35,207 nucleotides of DNA, taken from contig CACCLB010000007.1 in NCBI GenBank assembly GCA_902546725.1, forward strand, positions 1-35,207, in the 5' to 3' direction. The stretch's first letter is position 1; each line of letters begins with the position of its first letter. This stretch comes from an uncultured Bacteroidota bacterium (GTDB lineage Bacteria; Bacteroidota; Bacteroidia; Flavobacteriales; Flavobacteriaceae). Under the pieces are notes generated by a model. It searched no databases and was not told the DNA's origin. It saw only the letters and a program-made list of their open reading frames with translations. The position numbers and the translations under genes were made by a program. Below, piece after piece: positions 23,937 through 32,474 of the stretch.

Positions 23937-23965
23937 TTGCTTATGAGTTGTGTTTTGTACTTTTG
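23937..23965 (+). promoter_or_regulatory. Internal promoter of menD (TTG-N18-TACTTTTG)
   Basis: TTG at 23937-23939 and TACTTTTG at 23958-23965 are 18 nt apart, a good fit to the Bacteroidota sigma-A promoter. The -7 element ends 6 nt before the ATG at 23972, so transcription should start at or within one or two bases of the start codon, giving a leaderless or nearly leaderless menD mRNA. Confidence 0.6.
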
Positions 23966-23971
23966 TTGCCC

Positions 23972-25756
23972 ATGAAACAGCACAGCTATCCGTCTATACC
24001 TCTTGCGCAAACTGTGGTTCGACTATGCGAACGTTATGGAATTGAGCGTGTTGTCATCAGTGCAGGCTCCCGAAATGCACCTTTAACCAATGGATTTGTC
24101 AATCATACTTTTTTTAAAACCTATAGCGTTGTGGACGAACGTGCCGCAGCTTTTTTTGCGTTAGGGATAGCACAACAACTTAAAAAACCTGTAGCCATAG
24201 TCTGTACTTCAGGCTCAGCATTACTGAACTTTTATCCCGCTATTGCAGAAGCTTATTACAGTGATATTCCCTTGGTAGTGTTTTCTGCAGATCGAATGCC
24301 TCATAGAATTGATATTGGCGACGGTCAGACCATCCGTCAAACAGGAGTATTTGAACCCCATCTAGAAGCTGCAGCTGTTTTAAAGCCGGATGTAATTCAC
24401 GCTACAGCTACTATATTGGAAAACCCAATGCAAAAGTTACTTCCTAAAAAGGCAAGTAAACAAGATGTTGAGGATATACAAAAAGAACATCAGCAGCACA
24501 ACGAAGAAGAAATTGCTCGAGTATTACAGCAGTCAATTCTGGGTCAGGGCCCGGTTCATCTGAATATCCCTATGGAAGAACCTCTGTATGGAATGACGGA
24601 TCAACTTATCCCTTTAGCTGAATCTAAACCGAATATTACAGCGTCTTATCCGATTCCAAATGACTTTGACAAGCTTAAAAATCTTTGGCATCGAGCTGCT
24701 AAAAAGTGGGTTATTATCGGACAACAACCACCTTGTGAACTCTCCCAAGACTTGATTGATCAACTTTGTGAAGATCCAACGGTGGTTGTATTTACAGAAA
24801 CAACCTCTAACATCAGTCATCCGAGACTGATTCATTCTATTGATACCCTCATGGCTCCCCTCGAACAGTCAGAAGGGCGCTTTGACGAGCAAATTGCTCC
24901 AGAACTTCTTTTGAGCTTTGGTGGGATGGTGGTTTCTAAAAAAATTAAATTTTTCCTTCGTAAGTACCGCCCCCAAAACCACTGGCATGTGGATGTTAAA
25001 AAAGCCTACAATACCTATTATTGCTTGGACTGCTTTATTAAAACCAAACCCCAACAATTTTTAGAGGCACTTTATTCGAAGCCCTTTGAAAAATCGAACA
25101 GTCCATTTCAAGCTGAGGTTTTGAAAATTTATAATGATTTTAAATCTCAGGGACTTGACTATCTGTCCAAGCTTCCATTTTCAGATCTTTCTGTATTTCA
25201 ATTTCTCTCTCAAAACTTACCTTCTTCAATCCATATTCAATTGGCGAATAGTTCCTCCATCCGTTATGCGCAACTATTTGATTGGGCTAGGGATATTGAA
25301 TTTTATTGCAATAGAGGAACCAGCGGAATAGACGGCAGTACGGCTACAGCTGTAGGTGCAGCTCAAGTGAATCAATTACCCACAGTTTTGATTACTGGTG
25401 ACCTCAGCTTTTTTTATGATGTCAACGGGCTGTGGAATGAAGCGATTCCCAATAACTTTAAGATTATTTTGATCAACAATCAAGGGGGAGGAATTTTTAG
25501 AATCTTACCCGGTACTAAAGATACGCCTGACTACGACCGCTATTTTGAAACCATACATACACGCGACGCCAAATACATTGCCAAAGCCTTTAATTTGGGA
25601 TACCAAAAGTTAAACTCCCAGAGAGGATTAAAACGAAAGTTTTCCAGATTTTTAAAAGCCAACCACAAACCCCAGATTTTGGAAATCCAAACACCCCGAA
25701 AACAAAACGACAGCGTCTTATTGGATTATTTTAAGTGGATGGCAACAAGTAAATAA
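23972..25756 (+). CDS. menD: SEPHCHC synthase (thiamine-diphosphate enzyme)
   Basis: Condenses isochorismate with 2-oxoglutarate-derived succinic semialdehyde-ThDP to 2-succinyl-5-enolpyruvyl-6-hydroxy-3-cyclohexene-1-carboxylate. N-terminal domain begins MKQHSYPSIPLAQTVVRLCE and has VVISAGSRNAPLT, VDERAAAFFALGIAQ (catalytic Glu) and TSGSALLNFYPAIAEAYYS. The C-terminal ThDP-binding motif is TGDLSFFYDVNGLWNE...NNQGGGIFRIL. A TTG at 23948 is in frame but would place the start within the promoter and add non-conserved residues; ATG 23972 is preferred (594 residues). A charged insert (KKASKQDVEDIQKEHQQHNE, about 163-182) lies in the first half; it is in frame and does not interrupt a motif. Confidence 0.95.
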   Translation: MKQHSYPSIPLAQTVVRLCERYGIERVVISAGSRNAPLTNGFVNHTFFKTYSVVDERAAAFFALGIAQQLKKPVAIVCTSGSALLNFYPAIAEAYYSDIPLVVFSADRMPHRIDIGDGQTIRQTGVFEPHLEAAAVLKPDVIHATATILENPMQKLLPKKASKQDVEDIQKEHQQHNEEEIARVLQQSILGQGPVHLNIPMEEPLYGMTDQLIPLAESKPNITASYPIPNDFDKLKNLWHRAAKKWVIIGQQPPCELSQDLIDQLCEDPTVVVFTETTSNISHPRLIHSIDTLMAPLEQSEGRFDEQIAPELLLSFGGMVVSKKIKFFLRKYRPQNHWHVDVKKAYNTYYCLDCFIKTKPQQFLEALYSKPFEKSNSPFQAEVLKIYNDFKSQGLDYLSKLPFSDLSVFQFLSQNLPSSIHIQLANSSSIRYAQLFDWARDIEFYCNRGTSGIDGSTATAVGAAQVNQLPTVLITGDLSFFYDVNGLWNEAIPNNFKIILINNQGGGIFRILPGTKDTPDYDRYFETIHTRDAKYIAKAFNLGYQKLNSQRGLKRKFSRFLKANHKPQILEIQTPRKQNDSVLLDYFKWMATSK

Positions 25757-25797
25757 TGTATTTTCTTAATTATTGAATTCCCCAAAAACCATTCTTA

Positions 25798-25824
25798 TTG
25801 CTCATAAATAAATCTGTATTTTTG
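25798..25824 (+). promoter_or_regulatory. Possible promoter of menB (TTG-N16-TATTTTTG)
   Basis: TATTTTTG at 25817-25824 matches TAnnTTTG, with TTG 16 nt upstream, slightly shorter than the usual 17-23. It lies 16 nt before ATG 25841 in the 84-nt gap after menD, the widest gap in the cluster. Confidence 0.5.
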
Positions 25825-25840
25825 TTAAAAATATTTGAAT

Positions 25841-26656
25841 ATGAGAAGTTGGGAATCCCTAGGAACATATAGTGACATCCTATTTGAGTTTTGCGAAGGA
25901 GTTGCAAAAATTACAATCAATCGCCCCGAAGTTTACAATGCCTTTCGTCCTGAGACCAACGTTCAAATGTTGGAAGCCATGGAAGTCTGTCGCGAGCGAA
26001 ACGATATTGACATAGTAGTACTCACAGGTATAGGAGAAAAAGCTTTTTGTAGTGGAGGAGATCAAAACGTAAAAGGAGTAGGGGGCTATGTTGGAGAAGA
26101 CGGTGTGCCTAGACTCAACGTTTTAGACTTACACAAACGCATACGTGAACTTCCCAAGCCTGTTATAGCGATGGTCAATGGCTATGCCATTGGCGGAGGA
26201 CACGTACTCCACGTTGTTTGTGATTTGACAATTGCCAGTGAGAATGCTCTATTTGGACAAACAGGACCCAAGGTTGGAAGTTTTGACGGAGGTTTTGGTT
26301 CATCTTATTTAGCGCGTCATGTAGGGCAGAAAAAAGCGAGAGAGATCTGGTTTTTATGCCAGCAATATTCAGCTCAAGAAGCCTTAGACATGGGTATGGT
26401 CAATAAAGTAGTTCCTTTGGAAAATCTTGAGGACACGGTTATGGAATGGTGTCAGATCATGCAGCAGCGCAGTCCTTTAGCACTTCGTATGATTAAGAGA
26501 AGTCTGAATGCAGAATTGGATGGTCAGCACGGATTAATGCAGTTGGCAGGTGATGCTACCCTGATGTATTATTTGATGGAAGAAGCTCAGGAAGGAAAAC
26601 AAGCTTTTTTAGAAAAGCGACCCCCCAACTTTAAGAAATACCCCAAATTCCCCTAA
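25841..26656 (+). CDS. menB: 1,4-dihydroxy-2-naphthoyl-CoA synthase
   Basis: Crotonase-fold enzyme that closes the second ring from o-succinylbenzoyl-CoA. Blocks typical of MenB are [29 protein letters not shown] (oxyanion hole), [39 protein letters not shown] and the tail [16 protein letters not shown], which is highly diagnostic for MenB over other crotonases. An in-frame TTG at 25835 exists, but ATG 25841 (MRSWESLG) is the natural start, giving 271 residues. The stop shares one base with the menA ATG (TAATG), indicating coupling. Confidence 0.97.
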   Translation: MRSWESLGTYSDILFEFCEGVAKITINRPEVYNAFRPETNVQMLEAMEVCRERNDIDIVVLTGIGEKAFCSGGDQNVKGVGGYVGEDGVPRLNVLDLHKRIRELPKPVIAMVNGYAIGGGHVLHVVCDLTIASENALFGQTGPKVGSFDGGFGSSYLARHVGQKKAREIWFLCQQYSAQEALDMGMVNKVVPLENLEDTVMEWCQIMQQRSPLALRMIKRSLNAELDGQHGLMQLAGDATLMYYLMEEAQEGKQAFLEKRPPNFKKYPKFP

Positions 26657-27564
26657 TGCCATTTGATAAAACAAAGGTTTGGATTCGTGCAGCACGCCTA
26701 CGTACCTTACCACTTTCCATTTCGGGTATCGTAGTTGGGAATGCACTTTGTGTGCAAACAGCTGAGTTTTCTTGGCTTTTATTTACACTGATGTTACTTA
26801 CTGCCATAGCCTTTCAAATTGTGTCTAATTTCGCCAACGATTACGGCGATGGGGTCAAGGGTACAGACAACAAAGACCGCATTGGCCCGCAAAGAGTACT
26901 TCAGTCGGGTTTGTTGAGTAGGCAAGCACTTAAAAAAGGGGTTATTTGGTGCGCTGTAGTGGCTATGTTACTCGCCTTAGTATTGATTGTTACCGCTTTT
27001 GGAAGTGATTCCTGGATCTATTTCCTTATTTTTTTGGGATTAGCCATTCTCAGTGTTTGGGCAGCCATCTCCTATACAGTAGGAGAGCGGGCTTATGGAT
27101 ACCGCGGTTTGGGCGACCTGTTTGTATTTGTTTTTTTTGGTTTAGTGAGTGTACTAGGTGCATATTTTCTCCAGCTCAAAGTTATTTCTCTAACAGCCAC
27201 AGCCATGGCCTTGGTAATGGGTTTGCTGTCAGTCGCAGTCTTGAATTTGAACAATATGCGCGATCGAGAAAGTGATGCTACTGTGGGTAAGCGAACTTTA
27301 GCCGTTATATTGGGTGCAATGGGAGCAAAATACTATCACTACTTTTTAATCTTAAGTGCTACGGGAATTTTAATTATCTTTTTTATTCAGCAAACGCTAT
27401 CTTATAATTGGTTAATCCTAGTGGGATTGATTCCATTATTCATTCATTTAGGAACTGTAATCAAGAATAAAGACCCTAAAACACTAGACCCTGAATTGAA
27501 AAAAGTCGCCTTGACGACTTTTGGTCTAGCAGTATTAATATTTATTAGCTTTTCTTTGAGTTGA
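26656..27564 (+). CDS. menA: 1,4-dihydroxy-2-naphthoate polyprenyltransferase
   Basis: UbiA-superfamily membrane prenyltransferase joining the naphthoate ring to a polyprenyl diphosphate, yielding demethylmenaquinone. About eight to nine transmembrane helices. The first Asp-rich motif is in NFANDYGDGVKGTD (about residues 57-70) and the second in NLNNMRDRESD (about 195-205). 302 residues is standard. Overlaps menB by one base at its start; its TGA overlaps the menC ATG (27564). Side-chain length of the quinone cannot be told from the sequence. Confidence 0.95.
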   Translation: MPFDKTKVWIRAARLRTLPLSISGIVVGNALCVQTAEFSWLLFTLMLLTAIAFQIVSNFANDYGDGVKGTDNKDRIGPQRVLQSGLLSRQALKKGVIWCAVVAMLLALVLIVTAFGSDSWIYFLIFLGLAILSVWAAISYTVGERAYGYRGLGDLFVFVFFGLVSVLGAYFLQLKVISLTATAMALVMGLLSVAVLNLNNMRDRESDATVGKRTLAVILGAMGAKYYHYFLILSATGILIIFFIQQTLSYNWLILVGLIPLFIHLGTVIKNKDPKTLDPELKKVALTTFGLAVLIFISFSLS

Positions 27565-28589
27565 TGCAAGCAACATTTAAAAAGCACCGTTTAGAATTTA
27601 AAAGGCCAAGTGGTACCTCCAGAGGGGTACTTAGGTCTAAAGACAGTTGGTTTTTAGTCCTCAAAGAAGAAGGAAAAACCGCCATAGGCGAATGCAGCTT
27701 GCTTGAAGGTTTGAGTCCTGATGATCCGCTGCAAATCGAAAGCCTTTTAAAATTACTTTGTACAGCTTTAGAAAAAGGGACTGAATTACCCGACTTAAGT
27801 ATGTGGCCAGCTGTTCAGATGGGCTTAGAAACAGCATTGCTTTCGCTCAAGTCAGCGGATGGTTTCACTTTATTTCCTTCAGAATTTACCAGGGGTACTG
27901 AACAAATACCCATTAACGGTTTGGTGTGGATGGGTGATTTTGATTTTATGAATGAGCAGATCAAGGATTTATTGAAACGTGGTTTTGGATGTATAAAGAT
28001 GAAAATTGGAGCTCTTGATTTTGAATCTGAATTGAAGCTTTTAGCACAACTTAGAAAGGAATATAAAGAAAGTGAAATCACCATAAGGGTAGATGCCAAC
28101 GGCGCATTTAAGCCTACTGAAGCACTTGAAAAACTTAAGCGACTTAGCGCATACCAAGTCCACTCCATAGAGCAACCAATTGCGGTAAATCAATGGGCTT
28201 CTATGGCTGAGTTGTGCTTAAAAACACCACTACCCATCGCTTTAGATGAAGAGTTAATCGGACCTTACAATGCAATTGAAAAGCAAAACTTAATTTCACA
28301 AATCAAGCCTCAATACCTGATTCTAAAGCCCAGTTTGTTAGGAGGCTTTCAGCAATCTGAAGCATGGATTGATGCAGCTCAAAAAGCGGGAATCGATTGG
28401 TGGGTAACTTCTGCTTTGGAAAGTAATATAGGCCTTAATGCCATAGCCCAGTGGACCTATAGTTTGGAGGTTAGTTTGCATCAAGGTCTTGGTACTGGAT
28501 CCTTATTTACAAACAATATTGAGAGTCCTTTGATTATTGAAAAAGGTTGTTTGGGTATAAATAATTCAATAACTTGGTCTTCAATTTAA
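27564..28589 (+). CDS. menC: o-Succinylbenzoate synthase (enolase superfamily)
   Basis: Dehydrates SHCHC to o-succinylbenzoate. The catalytic KxK is CIKMKIGALDF, metal ligands are in IRVDANGAF (Asp), HSIEQPI (Glu) and ALDEEL (Asp), and the second catalytic lysine is in LILKPSLLGG. The capping domain is at the N-terminus (TFKKHRLEFKRPSGTSRG). The sequence also opens with a TTG at 27561, but ATG 27564, overlapping the menA stop as TGATG, is the better start, giving 341 residues. Enolase-superfamily members are promiscuous (for example N-acylamino acid racemase or dipeptide epimerase), but context fixes the role here. Confidence 0.93.
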   Translation: MQATFKKHRLEFKRPSGTSRGVLRSKDSWFLVLKEEGKTAIGECSLLEGLSPDDPLQIESLLKLLCTALEKGTELPDLSMWPAVQMGLETALLSLKSADGFTLFPSEFTRGTEQIPINGLVWMGDFDFMNEQIKDLLKRGFGCIKMKIGALDFESELKLLAQLRKEYKESEITIRVDANGAFKPTEALEKLKRLSAYQVHSIEQPIAVNQWASMAELCLKTPLPIALDEELIGPYNAIEKQNLISQIKPQYLILKPSLLGGFQQSEAWIDAAQKAGIDWWVTSALESNIGLNAIAQWTYSLEVSLHQGLGTGSLFTNNIESPLIIEKGCLGINNSITWSSI

Positions 28590-28594
28590 ACTGA

Positions 28595-29497
28595 ATGTTT
28601 CTAAAGCAGGCGCTCCACTACAACAATCCCTTTTGGATGTACCTTTTGGGGTCATTTGTCATCATCATATTCAACGTTTTGGGGCAGTTACCACTGACTT
28701 ATGCCATTATGCAAGAGGGTGTTGTTAGTCCAGGGGGTGATCCCATGGAAATGATGCGAAATATTGATAAAAATCTGCAATTATTTCTGCTTTTAATCCC
28801 CTTTGCAATTGGTTTTTTAGGACTTTGGTTGGTAGTTCAAAAGCTGCACGAACGTTCACTTATCAGCATTACAACTTCTAGAGAAAAAGTAGATTGGAAC
28901 AGAACTTTATTCGCTTTTTTAATTTGGTCTGGGGTAACGGTTTTACTCGTAGCTGTCGATTATACTATTAGTCCAGATTCTTATGAATGGAATTTTAACC
29001 TAAAACGTTTTGCTGTGCTTTTTGTTATCGGAGTACTTTTGATTCCAATACAAACGAGTTTGGAGGAATACATTTTTAGGGGGTATTTGATGCAAGGTTT
29101 TGGAGGACTTTTTAAAAATACATGGGCGCCTCTTGTCTTGACCTCTCTGATTTTTGGCTGTCTCCACCTCTTTAATCCAGAGGTAGAGAAATTGGGCTAT
29201 GGAATTCTAGTTTATTATATAGGGACAGGACTCTTTTTGGGGATTATGACCCTTATGGATGAAGGTATTGAACTGGCATTGGGCTTTCACGCAGCAAATA
29301 ATTTGGTTACTGCTCTTCTAGTCACCTCTTCTTGGACTGCTTTTCAAACGGAGTCTGTACTGATTGATGTTTCAGAACCCTCTTTAGGAGCAGAGTTAAT
29401 AGTTTCATTACTTTTGTTTTATCCTTTATTTCTGTTGTTGATGTCCAAAAAGTACGGTTGGAGCCATTGGAAATCCAAACTCATTTCAAAATTTTAA
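28595..29497 (+). CDS. CPBP-family intramembrane glutamic/metal-dependent protease homologue
   Basis: Integral membrane protein of the CPBP (CaaX protease and bacteriocin-processing, Abi) family, about eight transmembrane segments in 300 residues. Conserved motifs are SLEEYIFRGYLMQG (EExxxR), FGCLHLFNP (FxxxH-like) and GFHAANN (HxxxN-like), so the catalytic set is intact. The family includes CAAX endopeptidases and immunity or sigma-regulated proteases, but no bacteriocin or prenylated CAAX substrate is visible nearby. It sits between menC (5 nt) and menE (1 nt), so it is translated with the menaquinone enzymes; I remember the same arrangement in other flavobacterial men clusters, but its substrate there is unknown. 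Confidence 0.88.
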   Translation: MFLKQALHYNNPFWMYLLGSFVIIIFNVLGQLPLTYAIMQEGVVSPGGDPMEMMRNIDKNLQLFLLLIPFAIGFLGLWLVVQKLHERSLISITTSREKVDWNRTLFAFLIWSGVTVLLVAVDYTISPDSYEWNFNLKRFAVLFVIGVLLIPIQTSLEEYIFRGYLMQGFGGLFKNTWAPLVLTSLIFGCLHLFNPEVEKLGYGILVYYIGTGLFLGIMTLMDEGIELALGFHAANNLVTALLVTSSWTAFQTESVLIDVSEPSLGAELIVSLLLFYPLFLLLMSKKYGWSHWKSKLISKF

Positions 29498-29498
29498 A

Positions 29499-30590
29499 AT
29501 GCAAATACCACATTACACCAAAATTCACAACCGCTTTTTACTCAATGGTTTTTCTTATGACCGGGAGGGATTAAAGCAAGTTGCTTATAGTTTTATCAAG
29601 GAAGGAGATCGCTATGAGCAATATATGGGTGATTTTCTTATGGATTGGTTGGATCATTCGGAGACTATTGATTTGGTCACTTCAGGAACCACAGCTTCTC
29701 CCAAGAGAATAAGGTTTCACAAGCAGGCTCTGGTAAATAGCGCCATAGCTACGGGAGAATTTTTTAATGTCAGCGTAGGTGATCGCGCTTTACATTGTTT
29801 ACCCTCAAATTTTATTGCAGGTAAAATGATGCTTATACGGGCCTTAATTCTCGGTCTTTCATTGGATTTGATTTCCCCTTCTAGAAGGCCCTTTCACAAA
29901 AACGACAAATCCTATGATTTTGTTGCGATGACTCCCATGCAAGCCTTTCATTCTTTGGATAAAATGAATCAGATCAAAACCTTGATCGTGGGTGGGGCAT
30001 TTGTCTCAAAGTCTTTACAGCAAGCCTTATTAAAAACGAAGGTCAATGCATTTGAAACCTATGGTATGACGGAAACACTCTCACATATTGCGGTTCGGAC
30101 AATGAAGGATCCCACTTCCGAATTTCGATGTTTACCACATGTAGCAATCTCTCAAGATGATAGGGGTTGTCTGATTGCCAGTTCAGAACTCCTTCAAGTT
30201 GATCAGTTTGTGACCAATGATGCTATAGAAATTTTAGATAAAGAATGCTTTCGTCTTATTGGAAGAGTAGATGAAGTCATCAATTCAGGCGGGGTTAAGT
30301 TGCATCCACAGCAAATTGAGCGAAAACTATCTGAGTTATTGTCAACTCACTTTTTTATTGGAGGAATTAATGATAAAGAACTGGGAGAAAAAGTAGTTTT
30401 AGCCTTGCGGTATTCTAAAACCTTAAATGTTCAATCTATTATTGACAAAATCAAATCATTTGATCGATTGGAGTCTTATGAATTCCCAAAAACGATCTTG
30501 GTATTCCCTGACTTTGTTGAAACAGACAGCGGAAAAATCAAAAGAAAACAAACATTGGCCATTGAGCCACTCGAAGTTTTAGACCTGTAA
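29499..30590 (+). CDS. menE: o-Succinylbenzoate-CoA ligase (AMP-forming), short form
   Basis: Activates o-succinylbenzoate to its CoA thioester via the adenylate. Phosphate-binding loop LVTSGTTASPKRIRFHK (about residues 59-75), then FETYGMTETLSHIA (substrate and AMP site), IEILDKECFRLIGRVDEVIN (the GRxDxxI hinge) and the C-terminal catalytic lysine in SGKIKRKQTL. At 363 residues it is much shorter than E. coli MenE (about 450), mainly through a reduced N-terminal domain, a form I associate with Bacteroidota. One nt from the CPBP gene. Its 3' end overlaps the acyl-CoA carboxylase gene on the other strand by 12 nt. Confidence 0.92.
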   Translation: MQIPHYTKIHNRFLLNGFSYDREGLKQVAYSFIKEGDRYEQYMGDFLMDWLDHSETIDLVTSGTTASPKRIRFHKQALVNSAIATGEFFNVSVGDRALHCLPSNFIAGKMMLIRALILGLSLDLISPSRRPFHKNDKSYDFVAMTPMQAFHSLDKMNQIKTLIVGGAFVSKSLQQALLKTKVNAFETYGMTETLSHIAVRTMKDPTSEFRCLPHVAISQDDRGCLIASSELLQVDQFVTNDAIEILDKECFRLIGRVDEVINSGGVKLHPQQIERKLSELLSTHFFIGGINDKELGEKVVLALRYSKTLNVQSIIDKIKSFDRLESYEFPKTILVFPDFVETDSGKIKRKQTLAIEPLEVLDL

Positions 30591-32207
30591 GACTCCCATA
30601 TTGAATTTTTCCTCTGCAGGCGACTCGTCAGCAGCTTCAATTCCTGTACTTATCCACTTTCTTGTTTCTACTGGATCAATTACGGCGTCAACCCAGAGTT
30701 GGGAGGCAGCATATAAGATTTCTGTCTTTTCTTCATAACGGGATTGAATTTCTTTTTTCAAATCCTCTTCTTTTTGTGCTTGTACTTTTTTATCTCCTTT
30801 TTTAGAGGTGGCTTTTTCGATTTGTAATAGCACATTTGAGGCCTGTACCCCACCCATAACTGCGATTTTTGCTGTTGGCCAAGCGACCATAAATCGTGGA
30901 TCGAATGAGCGCCCACACATGGCATAATTCCCAGCTCCAAAAGAATTACCCACAACTACTGTAAACTTAGGAACAACCGAATTGGCAACTGCATTGACCA
31001 TTTTGGCACCGTCTTTTATGATACCGCCATGCTCTGCCTTGCTACCCACCATAAATCCAGTGACGTCTTGAAGGAATAGGAGGGGAATATTACGCTGGTT
31101 ACAATTGGCTATAAAGCGGGTTGCTTTGTCTGCAGCATCGCCGTAAATAACTCCGCCAAATTGCATTTCTCCAGTTTTACTTTTGACTATTTTTCGTTGA
31201 TTTGCAACTATTCCAACGGACCAACCGTCTATTTTAGCATAGGAGGTAATCAGGGTTTGTCCGTATTCTTTTTTATACTCATCCATGGAGTTGGCATCAA
31301 CCAAATGTTCTAAAAGCTTGTAAGTGTCATACGGTTGATTACGAACTTTGGGGAGGCAGCCGTAAATTTCATCAAGGGGAGCTGAGGGCAATTGAGGTTC
31401 AGATCGTTTAAACCCAGCTTTGGGTCTATATCCAATCTTATCAACCAAACTTCTGATTTTATTAAGCGCTGCTTCATCGTCTTTGACTTTGTAATCGGTA
31501 ACTCCGCTGATGCCACTATGGGTATCTGCACCTCCAAGGGTTTCATTATCGATATCTTCACCTATGGCAGCTTTGACCAAATAGCTTCCCGCCAAAAATA
31601 TACTTCCCGTTTTTTCAACTATGATGGACTCGTCAGACATTATGGGTAGGTAAGCTCCTCCCGCTACACAGCTTCCCATAATAGCAGCGATTTGTAGAAT
31701 TCCCATACTGCTCATACGGGCATTGTTTCTGAAAATTCGACCAAAATCTTCCTTATCAGCAAAAATTTGATCTTGTAAGGGTAGGAAGATGCCTGCACTA
31801 TCCACTAGGTAGATGATGGGGATGCGGTTTTGCATGGCGATTTCTTGTGCTCTTAAATTCTTTTTGGCAGTCATTGGAAACCATGCCCCAGCTTTGACGG
31901 TGGCATCGTTAGCGACAATAACGCAAGATTTACCCGCAACTTTTCCAATTACGACTACCACCCCCGCAGAAGGACAGCCGCCGTATTCACTGTACATGTT
32001 TTCTGCGGCAAGGACACCTATTTCTAAAACTTCATCAGGATTGTCAACCAAAAGGTTGATTCGCTTTCTAGCACTTAGTTTTCCTTTTTCTTCGAGTTTT
32101 TTTAGGCGATCTTTTCCACCTCCAAGCTTGTTTTTTCGAACCTTGGCCTCCAGTGTAGCCCAAGCCATTTTAATAGCATCTTTGTTTTTTTCTTCTTCTA
32201 GTTTCAT
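30579..32207 (-). CDS. Acyl-CoA carboxylase, carboxyltransferase (beta) subunit
   Basis: Transfers carboxyl from carboxybiotin to an acyl-CoA. 542 residues with the two crotonase-like halves of the family: acyl-CoA site GGGKDRLKKLEEKGKLSARK, IPIIYLVDSAGIFLPLQDQ, MGSCVAGGAYLPIMSDESII in the N half and FLQDVTGFMVGSKAEHGGII, VVGNSFGAGNYAMCGRSF and AKIAVMGGVQASNVL in the C half. The SCVAGGAYLP and AEHGGIIKDGAKM wording is closest to methylcrotonyl-CoA carboxylase beta among proteins I know; propionyl- or geranyl-CoA are alternatives. No biotin carboxylase/BCCP alpha subunit is in the window. Monocistronic as far as visible, convergent with menE and divergent from the small membrane protein gene. 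Confidence 0.92.
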   Translation of the reverse strand: MKLEEEKNKDAIKMAWATLEAKVRKNKLGGGKDRLKKLEEKGKLSARKRINLLVDNPDEVLEIGVLAAENMYSEYGGCPSAGVVVVIGKVAGKSCVIVANDATVKAGAWFPMTAKKNLRAQEIAMQNRIPIIYLVDSAGIFLPLQDQIFADKEDFGRIFRNNARMSSMGILQIAAIMGSCVAGGAYLPIMSDESIIVEKTGSIFLAGSYLVKAAIGEDIDNETLGGADTHSGISGVTDYKVKDDEAALNKIRSLVDKIGYRPKAGFKRSEPQLPSAPLDEIYGCLPKVRNQPYDTYKLLEHLVDANSMDEYKKEYGQTLITSYAKIDGWSVGIVANQRKIVKSKTGEMQFGGVIYGDAADKATRFIANCNQRNIPLLFLQDVTGFMVGSKAEHGGIIKDGAKMVNAVANSVVPKFTVVVGNSFGAGNYAMCGRSFDPRFMVAWPTAKIAVMGGVQASNVLLQIEKATSKKGDKKVQAQKEEDLKKEIQSRYEEKTEILYAASQLWVDAVIDPVETRKWISTGIEAADESPAEEKFNMGVLQV

Positions 32208-32294
32208 TCGAATGGGTTCTGAAATACGAAAGTACTAATTTCTATAGGGAGGATTTTAAATAAAAGTTCGATATTTGTTTTTCTAATCTCAACC
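32208..32294. promoter_or_regulatory. Divergent 87-bp promoter region
   Basis: Shared upstream region for the carboxylase gene (-) and the small membrane protein-ettA genes (+). Only near matches to TAnnTTTG are visible: GATATTTG on the plus strand at 32270-32277 and TACTTTCG on the minus strand (32234-32227). Neither has a clear TTG at -33. Confidence 0.35.
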
Positions 32295-32474
32295 ATGAGT
32301 TTAAATAAAAATAAAATCTTTGGATATTCCGCCCTGATTATGGCCCTTTTAGGAACGGCCTTGATACTGATAGGGCTGCTTAAGTATCCAGAGTACGCTA
32401 TAGGTTTTTCCATAGCAGGTGTAGGCTTCTACGCCGTAGCTTGGGCATTTAATGCACTTAAAGGCAGAGTTTAA
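32295..32474 (+). CDS. Small two-helix membrane protein (CAL67264-like)
   Basis: A 59-residue protein starting MSLNKNKIFGYSALIM. Two hydrophobic helices (YSALIMALLGTALILIGLL at about 11-29 and AIGFSIAGVGFYAVAWAF at about 35-52) flank a short loop KYPEY; both ends carry positive charges, suggesting a hairpin with both termini in the cytoplasm. The C-terminal FNALKGRV is what I remember from small flavobacterial membrane proteins called the CAL67264 family, which lie beside ettA. Function unknown. Its stop codon (32472-32474) touches the ettA ATG at 32475, so translation is likely coupled. The gene is short and easily missed in routine annotation. Confidence 0.82.
   Translation: MSLNKNKIFGYSALIMALLGTALILIGLLKYPEYAIGFSIAGVGFYAVAWAFNALKGRV

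Noticed and set aside
27815-28168. 117-codon open frame antisense to menC
   Set aside because: Covers the conserved catalytic part of menC and shows no protein family features.
31813-32238. 141-codon open frame on the plus strand inside the carboxylase gene
   Set aside because: Antisense to the conserved N-terminal half of the carboxyltransferase; low-complexity Ser/Phe-rich translation typical of a reverse-strand shadow.
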